Origin: Gossypium raimondii
Taxonomy: Eukaryota; Streptophyta; Magnoliopsida; Malvales; Malvaceae
Direction of reading: 5' to 3'
Length of the DNA stretch: 64,000 nucleotides
Assembly (NCBI RefSeq): GCF_025698545.1
Contig: NC_068576.1
Span: 50,998,390-51,062,389, forward strand
The position numbers and the translations under genes are program-made. Numbering within the stretch: position 1 is the stretch's first letter; each line of letters starts with the position of its first letter. Shown here piece by piece: positions 43,442 to 53,079 of this stretch. The notes beneath the pieces are model-generated. The model did not search any database, had not been told where the DNA came from, and saw nothing but the letters and a program-made list of their open reading frames with translations.

Positions 43442-45913
43442 ATGGATGTGAGGAGACTGGCGGCTGTCATTAAACCCATCTATATCTACACCCCAATCAC
43501 ACGCCCCTTGACCTGCGCGACTTCCTCGTCTCCTATTCCTTCTCCAGCTGCCCCACAAATCGATCCTCAACGGCAGCCTCCTTCTCCGCTTCCCGTGAAC
43601 CAGAGTTTGCTCGATACTCTATCTTCTATTCTCTCTAAGCCTTCCCTTGATTCTTCCAAATCCAAACAGCTCCTTCCTCTTTTATCCCCTTCCGATTTTG
43701 ATCGATTTTTCATCGCTCTTTCGCCTCGTGCCGATCCCAAAACCACTCTTAACTTTTTTCACCTTGCTTCCCGTTCTTTTAACTTCCGTTTTACGCTTCG
43801 ATCCTACTGTATTTTGATTCTTTTGCTTCTTCTTTCAAATAATTCTTCCGCTGCTAGGTTGCTTTTGATTCGTTTGATTGATGGGAAGCTGCCACTTTTC
43901 TCTCCTAACAATCCTCCTACCGTTAATCACATTCAGATTGCTATTGCATTGGCGGATTTGAATACCTCTTTTAAGGGGGTTGCGGGGGTTGATTTGTTGC
44001 TGCATCTCTATTGCACCCAGTTCAAGAATGTGGGTTTTACTTACGCTATTGATGTCTTTTTCACACTGGCCTACAAGGGTATATTTCCTTCTACCAAGAC
44101 TTGCAATTTTTTCTTGAATTCTTTACTTAAGGCTAATGAAGTGCGAAAGACGTACCAAGTATTTGAAACTTTGTCTCGTTTTGTCTCCCTTGATGTCTAC
44201 TTGTGTACTACAATGATTAATGGATTTTGCAAGGGTGGGAGAATTCAGGATGCCATGGCTCTGTTCTCTAGAATGGAAAACTTGGGTATCTCTCCAAATG
44301 TAGTTACTTATAATAATATTATCCACGGATTATGCAAGAGTGGCAGACTGGATGAAGCATTTCAGATTAAGCAAAACATGACAAAACAGGGTGTTGACCC
44401 CAGCCTCATTACATATAGTGTTCTTATCAATGGTTTGATTAAATTGGATAAATTTGAGGAAGCCAATTCAGTTTTGAAGGAAATGTCTGATAAGGGCTTT
44501 GCCCCAAATGAGTTTGTATATAATACATTAATTGCTGGCTACTGCAAAATGGAAAATATTGATGAGGCACTTAGGATAAAGCATCAAATGTTATCCAATG
44601 GGATGAAGCCCAACTCTGTCACATTCAATTTGCTTATGCATGGATTTTGCAGGGTTGGCCAAATGGAGCATGCTGAGCATCTTTTAGGGGAAATGTTGTC
44701 TAGAGGGTTATTTATAAACATTGGCACATTTAGTTCTGTAATTCGATGGTTATGCTTGCAGTCTAGGTTTGATTCTGCTCTACATTTTACGAAAGAAATG
44801 TTGTTGAGAAATTTAAGGCCCAATGACGGGTTGATGACAATGTTGGTTGGCGGACTTTGCAAGGAACGAAAGCATTATGAAGCCATTGAACTTTGGTATA
44901 GGCTATTCGAAAAAGGATTTCCTGCTAACATTATAACGTCCAATGCTTTAATTCATGGTTTATGTGAAGCAGGTAAGGTACAAGAGGTTATTAGGCTTCT
45001 AAAGGAGATGTTGCAGAGGGGTTTGATATTTGATAGGGTCTCATACAATACACTCATTTTGGGATGTTGCAAAGAGGGGAAAGTGGAAGAAGCTTTTAGA
45101 TTAAAGGAAGAAATGTTTAAGCGTGGAATTCAGCCTGATATTTACACTTACAATTTGCTTATACTTGGCATTTCGAATATGGGGAAAATGGAAGATGCTG
45201 TCAAGGTTTGGGATGAAAGCAAAAGCCATGGTCTGATTTCCAATGTTTATACGTATGCCATCTTGATAGATGGATTCTGTAATGTTGATCAAATTGAAGA
45301 GGGTCAAAACTTGTTGGATGAAGTGGTTACTACCAAACTGGAGCTCAACGCTGTTATTTACAACACTCTGATTAGAGCTTACTGTAAAAAAGGGAATATG
45401 AAGATGGCCTTTCAACTTTGTGATGACATGAAAAGCAAGGGCATCCTACCAACTATTGGCACATATTCTTCTCTAATACATGGAATGTGCAACATAGGTC
45501 TTCCTGACGATGCAAAGCGACTTCTTGTGGAAATGAGAGGTCTGGGCTTGTTGCCAAATGTTGTCTGTTATACAGCACTAATTGGAGGTTATTCTAAGTT
45601 AGGCCAGATGGATACAGTTGCGAGTCTTATACAAGAAATGTCTTCGTATGATATACAACCAAATAAAGTTACCTATACCATTATGATCAATGGATACTGC
45701 AAATTGGGTAAACTGAATGAGGCAGCAAAACTTCTCACAGAGATGATTAAACGTGGAATTGCCCCTGATGCCGTTACTTATAATGCCTTCATGAACGGGA
45801 TATGTAAAGAAGGGAGGGTGAATGATGCTTTTAGAGTATGTGATAATATGAATAGTGAAGGATTGGCATTAGATGATATTACCTATACGACTTTGATCCA
45901 TGAGTGTCCCTGA
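43442..45913 (+). CDS. P-class pentatricopeptide-repeat protein (At4g19440-like)
   Basis: Organelle RNA-binding protein without introns. I prefer the ATG at 43442 (MDVRRLAAVIKPI; G at -3 and +4), giving 823 residues; an in-frame ATG at 43373 would add 23. The N-terminus is rich in Arg, Ser and Thr with few acids, as in chloroplast or mitochondrial targeting peptides. From about residue 190 to the end I count 17-18 consecutive 35-residue PPR motifs (NVVTYNNIIHGLCKSGRLDEA, NEFVYNTLIAGYCKMENIDEA, DAVTYNAFMNGICKEGRVNDA and so on). There is no E, DYW or SMR domain, so a role in RNA stabilisation, processing or translation is more likely than editing. It resembles Arabidopsis At4g19440, annotated as chloroplastic. 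The last motif is cut short by the stop (LIHECP), which may be the natural end or a recent truncation. Confidence 0.88.
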   Translation: MDVRRLAAVIKPIYIYTPITRPLTCATSSSPIPSPAAPQIDPQRQPPSPLPVNQSLLDTLSSILSKPSLDSSKSKQLLPLLSPSDFDRFFIALSPRADPKTTLNFFHLASRSFNFRFTLRSYCILILLLLLSNNSSAARLLLIRLIDGKLPLFSPNNPPTVNHIQIAIALADLNTSFKGVAGVDLLLHLYCTQFKNVGFTYAIDVFFTLAYKGIFPSTKTCNFFLNSLLKANEVRKTYQVFETLSRFVSLDVYLCTTMINGFCKGGRIQDAMALFSRMENLGISPNVVTYNNIIHGLCKSGRLDEAFQIKQNMTKQGVDPSLITYSVLINGLIKLDKFEEANSVLKEMSDKGFAPNEFVYNTLIAGYCKMENIDEALRIKHQMLSNGMKPNSVTFNLLMHGFCRVGQMEHAEHLLGEMLSRGLFINIGTFSSVIRWLCLQSRFDSALHFTKEMLLRNLRPNDGLMTMLVGGLCKERKHYEAIELWYRLFEKGFPANIITSNALIHGLCEAGKVQEVIRLLKEMLQRGLIFDRVSYNTLILGCCKEGKVEEAFRLKEEMFKRGIQPDIYTYNLLILGISNMGKMEDAVKVWDESKSHGLISNVYTYAILIDGFCNVDQIEEGQNLLDEVVTTKLELNAVIYNTLIRAYCKKGNMKMAFQLCDDMKSKGILPTIGTYSSLIHGMCNIGLPDDAKRLLVEMRGLGLLPNVVCYTALIGGYSKLGQMDTVASLIQEMSSYDIQPNKVTYTIMINGYCKLGKLNEAAKLLTEMIKRGIAPDAVTYNAFMNGICKEGRVNDAFRVCDNMNSEGLALDDITYTTLIHECP

Positions 45914-47303
45914 GGGCTGGTTGCAAATTTTGGCATGGTATAATATCTCACTGGATCTATGCAATTATATTATATATATGTTGTACTTTGTAAGATTGAT
46001 GTTTTACTATGTTTGATTATTTATTTTGCATTATTCTTTCGCAGGAAAGTTTATTGTTGACCATGGGACAACAATGATACTTCTCTTTCTCAAATACTGT
46101 ACTGGTTGCTAAACATCAGAGGTTCGTTGCTTCATCTTGTTACTTGTAATTCTAGTATTTACCCTTGCACTGAAGCTTTTTTTTTTCCAAATGGCTTTGC
46201 TTGATGTATGTGCTTTTATTTGGAGTTTATGGTGAATCGTATTGGAAAATTATTTGAGTGACTAGGGCTTATGGTTCTGAACTTTTGATGTTAAGAAAGG
46301 AACTGATTTCTCCTAAATGTTCTCACAGTTGCATGCTTGCTTCTCACGCCTAGAATGTCAGGTGCATTTGAGCTTGAGATTCCTGACTGAGCTGTTAGCC
46401 GCAACAGGCTGATGCTGCAGGATGCACATGTGTGGGGGTTGTGATGACTTTCTTGCATCATGAAGATGAATTGGGAGAGTAAGGATCTATTTGGAGTTTT
46501 AAACTATGTAGATCTGTTTTTTGTTTTACTAGTTAGTTTCCTTCACATATATTCTGAAATGTTGGCCTAAATACATTTAAAACTTTTCAGGAACTTCTCC
46601 TGGATGAATAGAAGTGCCATGTATCACAATCAAGTTCCTCACTTTTCTCTGCTAAAAACTGAGTATGTTGATGGACAAATCTTGCACCATTCATCTGTTA
46701 ATTGGTAGTTGGAGAAGATTTATCAGATAGATTACTGTTTTCATTATCTGGCCAACGAGGTGGTAGAACAACCCCCCTCGCCCTTTTTCTTGGTTGAGGG
46801 AATTGGGATTTTGAGGTAGGAATAAATAAGAAACTTCAAAGCAGGCAGTCGTTAGTTCTTCCAGAAATACTAAATTAGGTGTTTGTAAGATGATTCATTC
46901 ATCATGTCATGTAATGTCAAAGAAGGAAATTAGATAGAAATAAATTAATAAAAAGTCAAGAATGAGACTGTCAGATTGCTGAGATTTTTGAGCTTCAACT
47001 CGGTTTTGAAACATAAATAAATTTGGTACTGTTTTGTTATCTCATTTGTTATTTAATGTATTTAATTTTATTGATATATATTTTCTTGTGGCTTTCTCTA
47101 TATTTCTTTCTCTTAGTATTTAGGGAGAAACTTTATTTTGCATCACTTCACATAAACTATGAGCATTCAAATTTGTCATTGCTTTGCAAATAACTAGACA
47201 GGTTCTTATGACTTTTATAACAATCTGGCTTTGACTTGCATATATGCTATTCGTTTGCTAATGCCCCTCTTTAATTTGTTTGGAGATGAAATCATTGTTA
47301 TTA
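45914..47303. other. 3' flank of PPR gene
   Basis: Probably holds the PPR 3' UTR, possibly with UTR introns. From about 47030 it is the left end of duplication unit 1. No coding region is supported. Confidence 0.5.
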
Positions 47304-48689
47304 TTATGATTTTTGAAGATGTGAGGCACACAGTGGTTGTAAAACTGAATCATACTCCAATGCTGCAGCAAGTTGTGGCCATAAGATAGCGGAAATGACC
47401 CATGAGCCATCACCCCTAGCACTTGGCCTCTGGTTCATGTAACCAACTCCACTGTTTTCAATTGTGGAGGAGACTGTTCCGAGCACGGGACTACCAAACC
47501 CGAAGTCCAATTCAGCAACCGGAAATCTTCGTCCGGATGAAATAACAAGGGCAGGCCCTTCCCGACCTAGGACAAATCTTGGGAGCATCAATCCAGGTTT
47601 GTGGCACTCAATCCAATCAATCAAATCCTGGAAATGAGCTTCATTAGTTACCTTGGATATAGCCCTATGAACATTGTTGGCAATTGCCGATATGGAGCCC
47701 TGCTTTATTTCTACAATGCTTGCCTCTTCAATAGCCACAGATAATACGTTACCAATGTAATTTGACATGGAGCTATGACTTAGTCTACCACGTCCATCAA
47801 CTAACCAACCCATCTTGCAGTTAGCGTGGCTTTCATCAATGCTTGTTGCCATAATCTTCCAAACATAGGCAGAGAAAGCCTCGATTTTCGTTCTCTTGTT
47901 ACTGTCGGCAGATGCAAGAGTTTGCAGGTGATTGATGCTCGAGGCGTCAACAAAGTAAAGGCGCTTGAGCAAGATGCCGGTTTTAGGTATGTTTCTAATA
48001 TCTTCAAGCGTGCACTTGACAAAAACATGATTGAAATAAGGGTGATACGTAGGAGGGAGGCGCGGTGGAAGGCTTCTCCCGAGATCAAGATCCGGTATGC
48101 AAGAGAGAGGCATGTCACGAGCTAGTTGGGACCACGAGGAGAGAAAGTTGCCAAAAGCAGTGGCATCACCTAGAGCATGGTCGAAGGTAAAAGTAATGGA
48201 CACCCCGCCACAAGTGTAATATGTTACTTGAACCTGCACAGGAAAAGGAAACTCGTCGGGGTTCAGGCACGAGACCAGTATCCCTTCAAGGGTCTGGTTT
48301 AAATTGTAGAAATCCAGGTGGATCAAAGGGATATTGGCCACTGCCTCCACTAGCAGGGCACCGTTGTTGTCACATATGATTAGAGTCTGGCTTGTTTGCG
48401 GGTCTTCTACTATTCGACCAGCAAAAGGATAGTAGTAACTCAGAGTTTTGGCGAGTGAAGTCTTGAGTGACTCAAACACATTATTACTAATATTGATCGA
48501 ACCTCTGTCTGATCTGCTGTGATAATATAAGTACAAGTATGTCACTGGGAAGCGGCCGGAAAGAAGATCAAGGTTTGAAAGTGTAAGCTTATGGTGACGC
48601 TCTGGTGAGAGATATTCATTCATAGCTTTAACAATGCACTTTTTCCTCAGTATTACTGACATTTTTCTTTCTTTTGGATTCTCCTCCAT
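47304..48689 (-). CDS. BAHD acyltransferase, intronless
   Basis: Cytosolic acyl-CoA-dependent acyltransferase of the BAHD family, 461 residues (family usually 430-480). Such enzymes move an acyl group from CoA to an alcohol or amine in specialised metabolism. The catalytic HxxxD is present as HALGD (His171, Asp175), with Ala in place of the common second His and Ala instead of the Gly after Asp. The structural DFGWG motif appears as DFGFG (395-399). LSYYYPFAGRI and YIGNVL are further family blocks. The closest type I recall is coniferyl alcohol acyltransferase-like, which makes precursors of volatile phenylpropenes; substrate is inference. The gene lies inside duplication unit 1 and has no partner in unit 2. 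Start is the first ATG; a second Met at residue 10 is possible. Confidence 0.88.
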   Translation of the reverse strand: MEENPKERKMSVILRKKCIVKAMNEYLSPERHHKLTLSNLDLLSGRFPVTYLYLYYHSRSDRGSINISNNVFESLKTSLAKTLSYYYPFAGRIVEDPQTSQTLIICDNNGALLVEAVANIPLIHLDFYNLNQTLEGILVSCLNPDEFPFPVQVQVTYYTCGGVSITFTFDHALGDATAFGNFLSSWSQLARDMPLSCIPDLDLGRSLPPRLPPTYHPYFNHVFVKCTLEDIRNIPKTGILLKRLYFVDASSINHLQTLASADSNKRTKIEAFSAYVWKIMATSIDESHANCKMGWLVDGRGRLSHSSMSNYIGNVLSVAIEEASIVEIKQGSISAIANNVHRAISKVTNEAHFQDLIDWIECHKPGLMLPRFVLGREGPALVISSGRRFPVAELDFGFGSPVLGTVSSTIENSGVGYMNQRPSARGDGSWVISAILWPQLAAALEYDSVLQPLCASHLQKS

Positions 48690-49945
48690 CTCTCAGTAAT
48701 CAACATCTAATATATATATTCACACTACTTATACTAGAAAACTTCAAGTACATATATATGCACATGGAATATGGAATGCTAATGATGGTGATGATGATGA
48801 TGATATAATAAAACATATATCATTTGTCATTGCTGACAAGAAAATTGAAAGAGTCAATTTGGAGTCACTGTTATATTTGTGGGGTGATGAAATCATACAA
48901 ATATATGTAGTAGTCTCTTCTTTAGACGACAAAAAGTGTCTTTTCCATGATTTTTGGATGTCAAAGGAGTCTATATGCGTGTGTGACGTTTAAAGTGGCG
49001 CTTATGGGCATCCATTAGTTACATCAGAGTCAGAGTCCATTATATTTAGTCTACTTTCACCTCGCTTTTGAATGGTCAAGTATGGCATTGGCAGACAGCA
49101 TCATATCGTACCAACCAAAATCAAGTTTCTGAGTTTCAATGTAATGCTCTAATTATTGCATCATTGGGCAAAAGAAAAATCTATGAGCCGTTGGTAAATG
49201 GGTGGTGGTACTGGTTTTGGTGCTTGTCTATCAATCCCATTCTCATTTGCTGCACAAACTTCTGCAATTTGCAAATGGAGGCAAGGCAAGTGCTACTAAT
49301 TCTTTACCATATTTGTCTCTTTCTTTTGATCCGATCCTCTCCTATCTGTACAAAGTTGGTATGGTAGTGTAACGTGTTCCCTCCTATTTTTAAGCATTGA
49401 TCGCTCAAATTGATTAAACCATAGATGAAACAATAAAGAATTCAATATCAAATTTTCAATTTAGACCCTAGACAACTTTACCCCCAACAAATAAAAAAAA
49501 AAAGCTCAGTGATTGCCAAACTTGTTCCATTTCATATGGTGGTTGTTCATCTCATCCTTTAACCATATAGTCGAGAATTTAATTCCGCTCATGAAAATGA
49601 AACACATTTCATGGTCAGTTAAGAAAAACTTCATTCCTCCCTTAAAAATTAAAACAGGCTTTCAACCCCAATTTCCTTACCGAAGTATCATACGTTAATA
49701 CCAACTTAGTACGCATTACCAATTCCATCTCTCCTTTAACGAACTTCCAAAACCAAAACCAAAACCAAAACCAAAAAATGTCTGCTTTATTATTTGTATA
49801 TTATTTTACAGGCTTTAAAAATACATACACAAATCACAAAACCAGTCCCATTTATCCAAAATAGTACAGGATATCCTAAATTCCAAAGAAATGAATATGG
49901 AAAATAAGGAAAAGTGAAGTAAAGAATACAAAAAACAAAGCAAAT
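48690..49945. other. Intergenic between BAHD gene and deadenylase relic
   Basis: BAHD promoter side (48690-49197, absent from unit 2), then duplicated sequence matching 53380-53890. A short AACCAA hexamer run lies at 49750-49777. Nothing else seen. Confidence 0.5.
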
Positions 49946-50431
49946 TCAGTTTTTCTGGTAAACAGATTTTCGTTCATTTCTCAGTATGAACATTTGGTCT
50001 TTGGTAATTTCAAATTTAGCACCTATTGGCAGATGATCACTTGGGTGGCTATAGTTTGACAATGCACCAGAATCCAACTCTGGAAGTTGGAGAATGCTGA
50101 CAGGCATTAGGCTGTCAGATGGGGAAAAGAAAATATAGTCAAGTGTATTAGTAAAGGTGGGGGTGTAGGTCGTAAATAGTGGTTCTCCTCTTGTCGAAGC
50201 ATAAACACTGCACAAGGGAAGGGGAAGTTCTTCCAAACATCTATCCGTTGATGTAGAGTTACCAGAAATAAGATACTGAAAAACCTGAAAACATAATTAA
50301 CAACATTCAGAATGTTGCAAACTGTTGAGGCTACAGAAATAACAAAAAGAAAAAGAAAAAGCTACTGGCAACTACTTAAGGCGTCCACAAAACTCAACGA
50401 GATAAATATATAGATATACAGTATGTCATCC

Positions 50432-50476
<45 letters not shown>

Positions 50477-52855
50477 CACCTCAGCTTTTGTTCACAATCA
50501 AGCAATAAGGAACATGCTTGATTATGCTCTGAAACAGGCGATCATGCCATGGAGGGAGCAAGGTTTTGGAAAGAGGATGCTTAGGGCGAGTTAAGAAAGC
50601 AAAATGAAAGCCAAATTAGAGTATGGAATAATTCCCCATGGATCTCAAGCTCATCAAACATCACAATCAAGCTTTTCCATTGGGGACAAAACTACCATTT
50701 TCACGCGCTAGTATACAGAACAAACAAAGCTACGTAAGACAAGCTGCTACTGAGCACAAACTTAGTTCATTAGCACCTACACTATTTCCCTCCACAGGCA
50801 TATTATTTTAGAGTTCCATGAAAATGTTAAATGGATAAAGGAGCAAAATTAAGTTAGGATACAAACAGACCCATCAAGAAACTCATGGAATCAGGATAAT
50901 TTTCCAATATAAATTTGTAAGAAAGAATAGACAAGAAGCTTACGGATAAAAAATTTTGGTTATCCCATGGAAACTAGATAAGTTAAAATGTATGGACGAA
51001 CCTTGTCCAGGAGTTGAGTTGAAGTCACCAGTCAAAATTAATGAAGGAGTACATTCAAATCTGTCTGTTACAAGTGTCTTAAACTGAGCTAAGCGTGCTA
51101 AAAGATACTCGGCTTGGGCAAGCTTAACATCAGCCAATCTTGGATCCCTGATATTATATATAAACAAATATACATATGCTTCAGCACAGCCAACTCATAA
51201 GACCTAAGATGTATAAACACATGACATAATAGCTATAAAAAATGGATCAACGAAAATTTGGGTAGTTTACCAATAAAGATGGGCAACGGCGTGATGAAAA
51301 GGTTGCTTGAGTTTAAAGGCAGCCATAATTCCTACACAATCTCTTTTCAATCTTCCACATGGATCATTGGGGTCCCCGCGATGCTCTGGACTACATTTTT
51401 CCCAGCAAATCTGAATACAGATCATCCGAACAGTGAACAACCAGCATACCATGTCATTACTAGTTTGTAGCAGGTAACAGTATGAGATTCCAAATTCCAT
51501 CACAAAAGTGAATTTTAGCAAAAGACAGAAGAAAAGGAAAGGGCAGGTATCCATATCATTAAGATTTGCAAAATGATAAACGATTTAACTATATCAATTT
51601 TTTTCCTTCATCAAAACCTACTTGTGCTGTAATATAAGCAAATAAAACTTCAGCAGTAGACATCTAGTCCAAATAATATCTCTACTACATGTAATACGAA
51701 GACCATTAATGGTTAAAATGCCACCAGCAGCTCAGTGGAGGACGAAACGCTCTATACTTCTTTCTTGATCCTTTCCAGCAGGAGGAAAACCCATCTTAAG
51801 AAATTAAATTTCCATTCTTATCAACCTATGCTGCAAGCAATAATATCAACCAACAATAATATGATATATGAACCGATCACAGTTTAGCAACCTAAAATCC
51901 AATATGCTTTTACACCATTGCTTTTCCGCAAACAGATATTTCCGTTAACTAAGGAAACAAACTTTAAGAACTACTGAAACCCCAGAAAACAGGGTCTCTT
52001 AAACTTACCTATATGTTTGACGATTTACTACAGAACTTTTCGCTCAATAATAATGCCAAATAAGTCTTATTCCTAATCCATCTCAGACATAGAAACCTAC
52101 CAAAGGCAATACTAAAAAAATGCATGTAATCGAGGAAAATAAAGGCAAGAAGCAGAGCATTCTTTAAAATCAGGGGCAGAAAGGCTAATAAAATTATATA
52201 ACTTGGCCAATGCAGGTGTGACTGGATGCGAAAAGGATATATAACAATAGAAAAGGTTACCTTTCTAATTCTTTGGACCATCCCCATCTGTCGGTCAGTG
52301 GTGCATTCTGCTTGTCTAAGGGTACAAGATCATTGTATTCTATTGTTTCCTCTAAGAGCAATTCTGCACTGAAACAATTGTGCAATGGTAGCTTGGAAAA
52401 TAAGATAGTATGCCAGCTTTACCTAAAAATGAGACAAAATTCTAGTATATATTCTAGAATAATTCTAGTATTATATGTTGAAGGAAATTGTTTCGAGAGA
52501 AAAATAGGTAGTTTAAGCATACCAGTTTTTCTTATAAAATATTCCACATCCATCAGGCTTCTGTCCACTTCTCTAAACATATTACTAGAATACCCAAGGT
52601 CCTCCATACTTGTTTTGTAAAAGGCAAATCAGAATAATACGCACAAATGCACTCAAATTACATGAGTGCATGCAGAGAGATTGAGTCAATGCATGGAAGA
52701 GCCCAAGCAGGAGAGTAGGAAAAAGAAGAAGGAGAATTTATGAATTTCATTGGGTGGAAGGGAATAGTAGTCTGCTCCAAGGATTTTAAGTAGGAGAATT
52801 TATGAATTTCCTGTGAACGAGACTCCCATATGAAACAAGGAGATCAATTTTTAAA
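49946..52855 (-). pseudogene. 5'-truncated, broken copy of CCR4-4-like deadenylase
   Basis: Parallels the intact gene at 53892-57466 exon by exon for exons 8 to 4. Exon 8 (50284-49946) still encodes a good C-terminal domain with HPSDHLPIGAKF. Exons 1 and 2 were never included in the duplicated block, and exon 3 sequence near 52790 is unrecognisable. Exon 4 has lost a base (SSNMFREV instead of SSIYVQRS), exon 6 has lost the bases for the VVILANT part of the active site, and exon 7 lacks two bases before its donor. The stop codon is also changed, so the frame runs 16 residues on. I conclude it is not a functional enzyme. A transcript could still arise by read-through from the upstream intact gene. 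Confidence 0.82.
50432..50474. repeat. (ATA)14 microsatellite
   Basis: Uninterrupted trinucleotide run within intron 7 of the broken deadenylase copy. Unit 2 lacks it at the matching place (about 54345), so it expanded after the duplication or contracted in unit 2. Confidence 0.9.
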
Positions 52856-52856
52856 G

Positions 52857-53032
52857 TGTGCTTGGTAAAAAAAGAAATAAAACAAAAGAGATGACTGTTT
52901 TTCCATTTTTTTCTTATTGAGCACATTTGTCAAAAAATACATTATATTTTCTATCTTTCTTTTCTTCTTCTTTTTTTTTTTTCAGTCTTTCAAATTTCTA
53001 TCATCCCAATTTTTTCCAATCTACCAAACAAT
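52857..53032. mobile_element. MITE-like insertion at the end of duplication unit 1
   Basis: Begins GTGTGCTTGGTAAAAAAAG and ends with CCAATCTACCAAACA, whose complement is TGTTTGGTAGATTGG. These weak terminal repeats resemble those of the MITEs at 32957-33680. Unit 2 lacks the insertion: its sequence passes from TTTTAGAGTACG straight to AAACAATCACTTG. Confidence 0.55.
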
Positions 53033-53079
53033 CACTTGTAGAGGCGAATTTGCTATTTAAACCCTTTGAAATTTTTTAA

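Larger units (their letters stand above)
47030..53040. repeat. Tandem duplication, unit 1
   Basis: Aligns in direct orientation with unit 2 (53080-56990). Its left end (47030-47317) matches 53084-53379, and 49198-52855 matches 53380-56960. It carries the BAHD gene, absent from unit 2, and the broken deadenylase copy. The right end matches through AAACAATCACTTG (53026-53038; 56972-56984 in unit 2). Confidence 0.8.
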
